18,987 nucleotides of DNA from Mariniphaga sp. (lineage in GTDB: Bacteria > Bacteroidota > Bacteroidia > Bacteroidales > Prolixibacteraceae). The stretch covers positions 1 to 18,987 of the forward strand of contig JABMQB010000554.1 of the NCBI GenBank assembly GCA_013203525.1, written 5' to 3'. Of the stretch, positions 9,046 through 15,206 are shown in pieces. How positions within the stretch are numbered: position 1 is the stretch's first letter; each line of letters opens with the position of its first letter. The position numbers and the translations under genes are program-made. The notes under the pieces are model-generated. The model was not told where the DNA came from and did not search any database. It saw only the letters and a program-made list of their open reading frames with translations.

Positions 9046-9465
9046 TTATGATTTAAACTTTCTTACGGTTTCCATAAGTAGGTTATAAAAATTCTTAAGT
9101 TGTTGATTTTTAGTATTATCATTCCATTTAGCTGAATTTTCGAAGTCGGTTGTTTTAACCTTAATAAAATATGTCATGTTGCCTGGATCATCAATTATCA
9201 GATTTTCGAAATCCAGAGATTTTAATAATTTTTTAATTTTTCTTATCGTGCTTTTTTCTAAAATAGTAATTTCAGTTTCATTGTTATTAACAATCATATT
9301 AAGCTTGCCATTTTTATTAAGAACATATTCAGTTTGACTGTTTGTAAATCCACCTGAATTTCCAAAATGAATTTCCAGAGAATATTTATTAGTATTAAGT
9401 TTTTTTGAGCTGGTACATGAACAAACCAAATATAATATTCCAAGCAAGAGGTATAGTTTTTTCAT
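9046..9465 (-). CDS. Small lipoprotein, possible emfourin-like inhibitor of the adjacent M4 protease
   Basis: A 139-residue protein. The signal MKKLYLLLGILYLVCSC gives a lipobox with Cys17. The mature part begins with a beta-strand and the motif IHFGNSGGFTNSQTEYVL (32-49), then a helix-like segment with LEKSTIRKIKKLLKSLDF (69-86), DPGNMTYFIKVKT (93-105) and a C-terminal helix NQQLKNFYNLLMETV (120-134). An 'SGGF' strand, a middle helix, a 'D...Y.i.v' strand and a C-terminal Leu-rich helix also describe emfourin, the protein inhibitor of protealysin encoded beside its M4 protease. Here too the neighbour, 22 nt downstream, is an M4 protease. The lipoprotein reading is firm; the inhibitor role is inference from motif order and context, and no search could be run. 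Similar SGGF/GGGFT lipoproteins of unknown function occur in Bacteroidota. Confidence 0.8.
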   Translation of the reverse strand: MKKLYLLLGILYLVCSCTSSKKLNTNKYSLEIHFGNSGGFTNSQTEYVLNKNGKLNMIVNNNETEITILEKSTIRKIKKLLKSLDFENLIIDDPGNMTYFIKVKTTDFENSAKWNDNTKNQQLKNFYNLLMETVRKFKS

Positions 9466-9983
9466 AATTAAACAGATTAATAAAATCCTTATTTATGTTA
9501 ATATGTGATTAAAAATAAGAAATATATTATTAAGACTGGCAATATTTTTATTATTGCCGAATGCATTCAATTAATATCAATACTTAGTTATTTTATTTAA
9601 ACAATAAACTTGTCTATATTTTTGTAGTAATTTATGTTGGTAGGTTGTTGTTCTTTCTTCCTTTATTTTTTTAATTGAGGATTTGTAATTACTTAAGTTT
9701 TTATTCTTGATTTTTGGGAAAATGTGAACTTTTTTGTCCTGATCTGGGACAAATATTAAATCCGTTTTCAATAATATTTTCTGAAAATATTTTTATTATT
9801 TATCGCTGAAATGCGTTTGGTTATTACTACTTGAGAGATTCTGTTTAACACGTGTTTACATGGAAAGAAAATTTTTGGATAGGAAATTGAATAAATCAAC
9901 AAGTCATTATTATTAGTACAAACCCGTTTTTAACGCAAAATCGTTCTTGGAAATAAATTAGTTATCAATTTAATTTTTTGAAG
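9466..9983. other. Long AT-rich intergenic region between divergent genes
   Basis: About 520 nt without a convincing gene. It must hold the promoters of the minus-strand lipoprotein/protease pair and of the plus-strand small membrane protein. A short 64-codon frame on the minus strand (9577-9771) is Lys/Asn-rich, has no domain-like pattern and is not called. One inverted repeat is listed separately. Confidence 0.5.
9538..9558. repeat. Short inverted repeat upstream of the lipoprotein/M4 pair
   Basis: Seven-base perfect arms GGCAATA (9538-9544) and TATTGCC (9552-9558) flank a 7-nt AT loop, about 75 nt upstream of the lipoprotein start. It could be an operator or a leader hairpin. There is no U-run on either side that would make it a terminator. 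It may also be chance in AT-rich DNA. Confidence 0.3.
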
Positions 9984-10370
9984 ATGACAAAAATTCAACA
10001 CGACGCCTTGATTAAATTTAATCAGGTAAGCCAGCAGCGTGAAATGTGTTGTGAAAAAGAGAAAAAAGTAAAGCGCAATAGAAATATTGCAATTATTGTT
10101 TTTTTAATTTCAGTAGCATTTATCGTTGCCTATGAACTTGCTGTTCATTCTGCAATTTTTAAATCGATAAATATTGATGCTTTTACCGAAGCAATTCCTG
10201 GGAAGGAATTCACATTTTTATTCCTTGGTATAATATCATTTGTTTTTTTATTGGTTTCGGTTTTTAAATCAATAAGTGTCGAGATGAAAGCTGAATCAGC
10301 AAGAAAGGAAGAAGGAAAATTAGCGGAAAGGGCATTTGCTCTTATGTTGCTTAAAACCGAAAGAAATTAA
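9984..10370 (+). CDS. Small two-TM membrane protein of unknown function
   Basis: 128 residues from the ATG at 9984; a TTG two codons upstream is in frame but less likely. Residues 1-33 are cytoplasmic-type, charged, and include QQREMCCEKEKKVKRNR. TM helix 1 spans about 34-54 (NIAIIVFLISVAFIVAYELAV). A loop of about 20 residues follows, then TM helix 2 at about 77-97 (FTFLFLGIISFVFLLVSVF) and a charged C-terminal helix (VEMKAESARKEEGKLAERAFALMLLK) that may form a coiled coil. I do not recognise the family. The basic residues just before TM1 favour both termini in the cytoplasm. It stands alone, with a strong terminator 33 nt after its stop. Confidence 0.7.
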   Translation: MTKIQHDALIKFNQVSQQREMCCEKEKKVKRNRNIAIIVFLISVAFIVAYELAVHSAIFKSINIDAFTEAIPGKEFTFLFLGIISFVFLLVSVFKSISVEMKAESARKEEGKLAERAFALMLLKTERN

Positions 10371-10402
10371 GGATTTGCTATAATTGCGAATCAGGGTGTT
10401 TA

Positions 10403-10436
10403 ATAAAAAAGGGAATCATTTGATTCCCTTTTTTAT
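10403..10436 (+). terminator. Rho-independent terminator after the small membrane protein
   Basis: A perfect inverted repeat: GGGAATC/GATTCCC arms around a 4-nt loop, preceded by six A and followed by six T. The flanking A and T runs extend the stem and make it work in both orientations, so it could also end transcripts entering from the LuxR-remnant side. Confidence 0.9.
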
Positions 10437-10452
10437 ACTGAATTAGTCATTT

Positions 10453-10626
10453 TTATCCAACATCTAAAATCTCCTTCCTTGAACTTATTCCCAGCTTTGA
10501 ATAAATATTGTTTACATGTGATTTTATTGTACTCAAATTAACAGCAAATTCTTCAGCAATTTCATTTTTATTGTAATAATTGTTTTCATGACTTAAAATT
10601 AGAATTTTGAAATTAAATATGTCAAA
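10453..10626 (-). pseudogene. Remnant of a LuxR-type HTH response regulator (C-terminal DNA-binding end)
   Basis: The minus-strand frame ending with TAA at 10453 encodes NKNEIAEEFAVNLSTIKSHV, then NNIYSKLGISSRKEIL and a stop. This is the recognition-helix half of the LuxR/FixJ (GerE) HTH, whose usual form is 'NKEIAeeL.vS..TVksHv.nIy.KLgv.sR'. The frame is closed upstream by a stop at 10627-10629, has no good start, and lacks the receiver domain and the first half of the HTH. About 57 codons remain of a protein normally near 210. No matching sequence was seen between 10627 and 10858, so the rest has been deleted. It is probably not functional. Confidence 0.8.
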
Positions 10627-10858
10627 TCAAAGGTATTATGGCATGAAATTTTTTTAAGGCTTGAAAAGCTATGGAGAAAAGGTTGAAAAACGGCTAAAAT
10701 CTAAACTCCTCCTTATGTTTGCTTGTATTAGTACCTAAATTAACAGGTTTTAAAATTGGTCATGAAATGATTGTCAGGCATATTTACCGCAAGCTTAAAA
10801 AATTTATTACTTTTAAAGGGATTAACGATTTAATTTAAAATTATAATTAACCTTGACC
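10627..10858. other. Intergenic region upstream of the GH9 gene, nothing coding seen
   Basis: About 230 nt between the LuxR remnant and the GH9 gene, with no open frame of note on either strand. It probably holds the GH9 promoter, but no confident -33/-7 pair can be picked. Confidence 0.4.
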
Positions 10859-13435
10859 ATGGAAAAATATTTTTTCGTTTATAAAAAAAATGTAATATCA
10901 GGAATAATCCTGATTATTATATTTGCTGTATGTTTTTCTTTTCTTTCCTTGAATACAAGAGCACAAGGTGAAAAACTTTCAATAAATCAGCTCGAATATT
11001 TTGAAAAAACCGGGTTGAATATTTTGGTTTTTCATAATCAATACAATGGTATGTTTTTCGATGAAAAGACAGCCGGTATTGAAATAATTCAGCACGAAAG
11101 GCGGATTGCAACCGGAGGGGCAATAAGGTTGCAAAATACACCAGAACAATGGGATCAGATACCTGATTTTGTTGAACGGATAGTTGATAAAGAAAATAAT
11201 ATAGTCTCGGTTATTTTAAGTTACCCTGATTTTGATTTTAAAGCAAAATTAATTGTTAAAGCAAAAGATGAGGGTTTTTTACTTAGTGTTGAACTGGATA
11301 AACCATTGCCTGAATTATTGGAAGGAAGAGCTGGCCTGAACCTGGAATTTGAACCTGCGACTTATTTTGAAAAAACTTTTTTAATGGATGGGAAACCAGG
11401 TATTTTTCCATTACATCCTTCCGATCAAATGAAAGTTATTTCAAGAGAAAAACAAATTCCGCAATTTGCCAACCACATTACTTTCGATGATCATGAATAT
11501 TCTGAATATTTGGAACCGTACGCAATTGTAAAGGGTCAAAAACTTGTTATGGCGCCTGACGATCCTGAAAGGATGGTTGCTTTAATGTCGGAAGATGATT
11601 TGATGTTATTCGATGGCAGGAATGTTGCTCAAAATGGTTGGTTTGTGGTTCGCAGTTTAATTCCGGCAAATAAAACAGGAAAAGTTTTAGAGTGGTTTAT
11701 CCAACCCAATTCAATTGATAACTGGATTAAAACTCCTGTAATTTCACATTCTCAGGTTGGCTATCATCCTGATCAGGAAAAGATTGCAATCATTGAATTA
11801 GATAAAAATGATACACCATTAAAAACAGCGTCAGTTTTTCAAATTACCGAAGATGGCGACAGAGTTGAAAAACACTCAGGCGATGTTGTTGAATGGGGTG
11901 AATTCCTACGCTACAATTATGCAAAGTTTGACTTTTCATCTATTAAAGAACCCGGATTATATTCAATAAAATATGATGATCAACAAACAAAAACATTTCA
12001 GATAGGAACGCATATTTATGAAAATGTCTGGCATCAAACGCTGGATGTTTGGTTCCCGGTTCAAATGGATCATATGTTTGTGAATGAAGCTTACAGGGTT
12101 TGGCATGGTGCAGCACATCTCGATGATGCGGTACAAGCACCTTTAAACCATCAGCATTTTGATGGTTACAGAATGGGTGATACAACTGAAACTCAATATA
12201 AACCGGGTGAGCGTATTCCGGGTTTAAATATTGGAGGTTGGTTTGATGCCGGTGATTTTGATATCCGCACCGGTTCCCATTGCCAAACAGTTTTAAGTTT
12301 GGTTGAATCATGGGAAGCTTTTAATCTTCAACGCGACCAGACTTTGGTTGACAAGGATACCCGATTTGTTGACATTCATCATCCGGATGGAACTGCCGAT
12401 ATATTGCAACAAATTGAACATGGAACATTAGCTCTGGTTGCACAGCACCGTGCATTTGGGCGGGCAATTGCAGGTATTATTGTGCCAAACCTTCACCAGT
12501 ATCATCATTTGGGAGATGGAGTAACCCAAACAGATAATTTGCTTTATAATCCTGAATTAAAACCATACGAAACTGTAGGTAATGAAAGCGGCACAAATGA
12601 TGATAGGTGGGCGTTTACTAATAAATCATCGAATCAGAATTATTCGTCCATTGGAGCTATTTCTGCTGCAAGCAGGGCATTAAAAGGATATAACGATGAA
12701 TTATCGGTTGAGTGTTTGAAATATGCTGAAAAAGCATGGGAAGATGAGCAAAACCAGAAAAATAGCACAGCACCAAATCCTACTAATCGAAGATTTGGGG
12801 GTTCTGTTGAAGCCGGCGCTGCTTTGCAACTTTATATTGCAACTAAAAACGACAAATATTCACAGGCTTTTGATGATCTAATCTGGTCAGGGCTTGAAGG
12901 ATTTGGTGGATTAAATTTATCAATAATTGTTAAGGCTTTGCCTTATACTGATCAGGCATTTCATAAAAAGTTAGGTCCATTTGTTGAGAGATATAAAGAT
13001 CAATTAGAAGAACTTGGAACTGAAAATCCATTTGGAGTCCCATTCAGGACCGGAGGTTGGGCCGGAAATTCTCAAATAATCAGTTGGGCAAGCACAAATT
13101 ATCTTCTTAATAAATATTTCCCTGATATTATTGATAAAGAATATGTTTACAAGGGCATTAATTATATTTTTGGTTGTCATCCAGTTTCCAATATTTCATT
13201 TGTTTCCGGTGTAGGAACCTATTCAAAAAGAATGGCTTATGGAAATAATCGCGCCGATTATTCATTTATTGCCGGAGGGGTAGTTCCGGGAGTTATGATT
13301 TTAAAACCCGATTACCCGGAAAATAAAATTGACTGGCCTTTTTTATGGGGCGAAAACGAATATGTGATTGACATAAGTGCGCATTATATTTTTCTGTCGA
13401 ATGCCGTGAATGAATTGGCCGGCAGATCTGAATAA
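10859..13435 (+). CDS. Secreted glycoside hydrolase family 9 protein
   Basis: 858 residues from the ATG at 10859; the TTG two codons upstream is an alternative. The N-terminus has a basic stretch and a long hydrophobic segment (GIILIIIFAVCFSFLSLNTRAQG), a signal peptide or membrane anchor. Residues about 38-295 form a beta-rich N-terminal region that I cannot assign. A CelD_N-type immunoglobulin-like domain follows (about 298-385), starting SHSQVGYHPDQEKIAIIE. The GH9 (alpha/alpha)6 barrel has GGWFDAGDFD (459-468), the family block whose two Asp (463, 466) include the catalytic base. Near the C-terminus GENEYVIDISAHYIFL supplies Glu834 as the likely acid, aligned with 'NEvaInwnA'. The segment GINYIFGCHPVSNISFVSGVG corresponds to 'G.NP...SfVtG.G'. 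GH9 enzymes cleave beta-1,4-glucans, and some Ig-containing members are exo-acting on cello-oligosaccharides or glucosamine. It stands alone. Confidence 0.93.
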   Translation: MEKYFFVYKKNVISGIILIIIFAVCFSFLSLNTRAQGEKLSINQLEYFEKTGLNILVFHNQYNGMFFDEKTAGIEIIQHERRIATGGAIRLQNTPEQWDQIPDFVERIVDKENNIVSVILSYPDFDFKAKLIVKAKDEGFLLSVELDKPLPELLEGRAGLNLEFEPATYFEKTFLMDGKPGIFPLHPSDQMKVISREKQIPQFANHITFDDHEYSEYLEPYAIVKGQKLVMAPDDPERMVALMSEDDLMLFDGRNVAQNGWFVVRSLIPANKTGKVLEWFIQPNSIDNWIKTPVISHSQVGYHPDQEKIAIIELDKNDTPLKTASVFQITEDGDRVEKHSGDVVEWGEFLRYNYAKFDFSSIKEPGLYSIKYDDQQTKTFQIGTHIYENVWHQTLDVWFPVQMDHMFVNEAYRVWHGAAHLDDAVQAPLNHQHFDGYRMGDTTETQYKPGERIPGLNIGGWFDAGDFDIRTGSHCQTVLSLVESWEAFNLQRDQTLVDKDTRFVDIHHPDGTADILQQIEHGTLALVAQHRAFGRAIAGIIVPNLHQYHHLGDGVTQTDNLLYNPELKPYETVGNESGTNDDRWAFTNKSSNQNYSSIGAISAASRALKGYNDELSVECLKYAEKAWEDEQNQKNSTAPNPTNRRFGGSVEAGAALQLYIATKNDKYSQAFDDLIWSGLEGFGGLNLSIIVKALPYTDQAFHKKLGPFVERYKDQLEELGTENPFGVPFRTGGWAGNSQIISWASTNYLLNKYFPDIIDKEYVYKGINYIFGCHPVSNISFVSGVGTYSKRMAYGNNRADYSFIAGGVVPGVMILKPDYPENKIDWPFLWGENEYVIDISAHYIFLSNAVNELAGRSE

Positions 13436-13817
13436 AGAAAATTTCTAAAGACTTAAATAATTAGATTTATATTAAGCTGAATATTTCTTAACTTCACCTT
13501 TTGACTATATAAAGTTAGTGAAACCAGCCTGTTGTCTGGCAGGTACTCCATGACTATCCCACGTGGATATAGAATTTTCTTTATTAATATTAAATTCTTC
13601 TTTGTTAAAGAAGTATTGATAGTTTTCGTTTTAAAATTTAACAATGATGTCGGTATTTTATTGATAACAAAATCTTTCTTCAGTATATGGCTCAGGAGTG
13701 AAAATTTCAAAAAATTACAAAGAAATTTCATTTTCAGCCATTTAAATAAAAGGTTTGTTTTATTTTTATCTCTCTTAAAAGAATAAAAACATAAATTAAC
13801 GTTAAGAAATAGGAATT
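13436..13817. other. Intergenic region between GH9 and isomerase genes, nothing convincing seen
   Basis: About 380 nt. Two overlapping open frames on opposite strands (13453-13731 minus, 13532-13786 plus) give Phe/Ile/Lys-rich peptides typical of translated AT-rich spacer, with no signal or domain pattern. A GC-richer patch at 13523-13566 contains short inverted matches (CCAG/CTGG and CCTG/CAGG) around 13526-13545, too short for a confident hairpin. The promoter of the isomerase gene should lie near 13740-13800. Confidence 0.4.
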
Positions 13818-14732
13818 ATGAAAACTTTGAAAAACAGACGGGAGTTTTTAAAAATTTCAGCAGCAAGTGCTTTAGGTATGATGGTTTTAAGTCCTCTTGC
13901 CTGTAAATCGGGTGCTGGAGTTGACAAAAAAAGCTTTGGTGTTGGCTTACAGTTATATACCATTCGTGATGCAATGGCTGCTGATGCAATTGGCTCATTA
14001 CAAAAGGTGTCAGATATGGGTTACAAATATGTTGAACTTGCCGATTATTCAAATGGTATGTTTTATAGCTATGCCCCGGCTGAATTTAAAAAGATAGTAA
14101 ATGATATGGGCATGGAGATTTTAAGTAGCCATACGCAAGTTGAAGCAGCTGGGATAACTATTGATAATGCTGCAAAGATGGCAGATGACCATGCTGCACT
14201 TGGAGCTAAATATTGTGTTCAGCCCTGGGTTGAAGAAGTTGACCGTAACATTGAGTCATACAAAAGAATGATTGGAGACTGGAATGTGGTGGGAAGTAAA
14301 ATGAAAGATGTTGGAATCCAGTTTGGATACCACAATCATAATTTTGAATTTGCCAATATTGATGGAGTAATTCCTTATTATGATATTTTTATGCCGGAAA
14401 TGGATGCTGACCTGATTACCATGGAGATTGACATGTATTGGGTTACCAAAGCCGGGCAGGATCCTGTTGAAATGTTTGAGAAATATCCGGGTAGGTTCCA
14501 GCTTTTCCATTTTAAAGATATGGCAGAAAAAAGTGCTCCGTTTTATGAAGTAGTTAAGGATGATATTACTTCAGTAGGTGCAGGACTAATCGATTTTAAA
14601 AGGATTTATGCAGCAAGAGAAACTGCTGGTATGAAACACCTGTTTGTTGAAGACGATAATCAAGGCAATGGAAAACCGTTTGAAGCAATTGAGATAAGTA
14701 TTAATAATCTTACAAACGATATTTTGGTATAA
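13818..14732 (+). CDS. Tat-exported lipoprotein, sugar-phosphate isomerase/epimerase-like TIM barrel
   Basis: 304 residues. The N-terminus MKTLKNRREFLKISAASALG holds a twin-arginine motif (NRREFLK, 6-12) and continues to LSPLAC (Cys29), so it is a Tat substrate that is probably lipidated. The rest (about 38-300) is a xylose-isomerase-like (AP endonuclease 2) TIM barrel: VGLQLYTIRDAM, MGYKYVELADY, QFGYHNHNFEF (168-178), LITMEIDMYWVTKAGQDPVE (199-218), FQLFHFKDM (227-235) and HLFVEDDNQG (274-283). Glu73, His174, Glu203, Asp205, His231 and Glu278 are candidates for the divalent-metal and substrate site. Family members isomerise, epimerise or dehydrate sugars and polyols (IolE-like), and exported versions are common in Bacteroidota saccharolytic loci. 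The substrate cannot be read from the sequence. A strong terminator follows. Confidence 0.9.
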   Translation: MKTLKNRREFLKISAASALGMMVLSPLACKSGAGVDKKSFGVGLQLYTIRDAMAADAIGSLQKVSDMGYKYVELADYSNGMFYSYAPAEFKKIVNDMGMEILSSHTQVEAAGITIDNAAKMADDHAALGAKYCVQPWVEEVDRNIESYKRMIGDWNVVGSKMKDVGIQFGYHNHNFEFANIDGVIPYYDIFMPEMDADLITMEIDMYWVTKAGQDPVEMFEKYPGRFQLFHFKDMAEKSAPFYEVVKDDITSVGAGLIDFKRIYAARETAGMKHLFVEDDNQGNGKPFEAIEISINNLTNDILV

Positions 14733-14753
14733 GCTTTTTAAAAGAAATAATAT

Positions 14754-14786
14754 AGGGAGATGCAATTATGTATCTCCCTTTTGTTT
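14754..14786 (+). terminator. Rho-independent terminator after the isomerase gene
   Basis: Arms AGGGAGAT (14754-14761) and ATCTCCCT (14772-14779) are perfectly complementary, and the stem can extend by three more pairs including one G-U to leave an ATTA loop. It is followed by TTTTGTTTTG. It lies 22 nt after the stop codon. Confidence 0.9.
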
Positions 14787-14900
14787 TGTGGATTCATCAA
14801 ACTTATGGTAAATTATAATTGGCTAATTATCAATAAAATAAAAACTACTTTTATTGAGGATATTATCGCTTAATATTTTGGTTTGATACCAACTGGATGA

Positions 14901-15086
14901 AATCTGGTCACAAAAAAAGAGCAACAGAATGAATCTCTGAACCTTGAAGCATATGATATTATTATAATAATAGATGACCAACCTAAAGTTTGGATTTGTG
15001 CCAATTGTGATAAATGTGGAATAATAAGTGTGCCTGCTTTAACAGCTGAAGAGGATGCAGCTGCTTTATTGGGGATTGAATTATAG
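14901..15086 (+). pseudogene. Truncated paralogue of the HAD phosphatase gene (3' end only)
   Basis: A 61-codon frame without a good start (TGA immediately upstream at 14898-14900) that ends AYDIIIIIDDQPKVWI, CANCDKCGIISVPALTA and AALLGIEL*. It matches the C-terminal ~45 residues of the intact HAD protein at 17536-17982, which has YDSITIVDDQPEVWI, NNCDKCRIIGVPAFKG and DALLGIEL*. At DNA level the last 24 nt before and including the stop are identical in the two copies. The remnant keeps HAD motif III (DDQP) but has lost motif I (DLDNT) and motif II. It sits in front of the surface-protein gene at 15207 in the same way the intact gene sits in front of the one at 18133. Confidence 0.88.
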
Positions 15087-15137
15087 TGGAGTTGTTGGAG
15101 CCACCAAATTCTCACCTTTTTTTTATTGGACGCCATT

Positions 15138-15175
15138 TTTTTCATATATTTATACAAATCAAAAAAGTAAGTCCT
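15138..15175 (+). promoter_or_regulatory. Conserved leader element, copy A (upstream of the DGR-target-like gene)
   Basis: These 38 nt match 18059-18096 at 33 positions without gaps and lie about 31 nt before the ATG (copy B lies 36 nt before its ATG). It begins TTTTTCATATATTTA and ends AGTAAGTCCT. Because it is conserved between two genes whose flanks have otherwise diverged, it probably holds the promoter -7 region and/or 5' UTR of both genes. TATATTTA is a near match to the Bacteroidota TAnnTTTG element. Confidence 0.6.
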
Positions 15176-15206
15176 TAAAGTGGATTGTTAACTAACCATT
15201 AAAATT

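Noticed and set aside
9577..9771. 64-codon minus-strand frame in the long spacer
   Set aside because: Low-complexity Lys/Asn/Ile composition, no ribosome-binding or domain pattern, no neighbour logic.
11943..12311. 122-codon antisense frame inside the GH9 gene
   Set aside because: It lies opposite a well-supported GH9 catalytic region; a shadow frame with a His/Pro-rich random composition.
13453..13786. Overlapping open frames on both strands (92 and 84 codons) between GH9 and isomerase genes
   Set aside because: Phe/Ile/Lys-rich translations without signal, domain or start context; typical of AT-rich spacer. A possible transposase relic was considered, but no motif supports it.
14831..14856. 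CAATAAAA/TTTTATTG inverted repeat before the HAD remnant
   Set aside because: Almost entirely A/T arms in very AT-rich DNA; expected by chance and with no U-run or gene end beside it.
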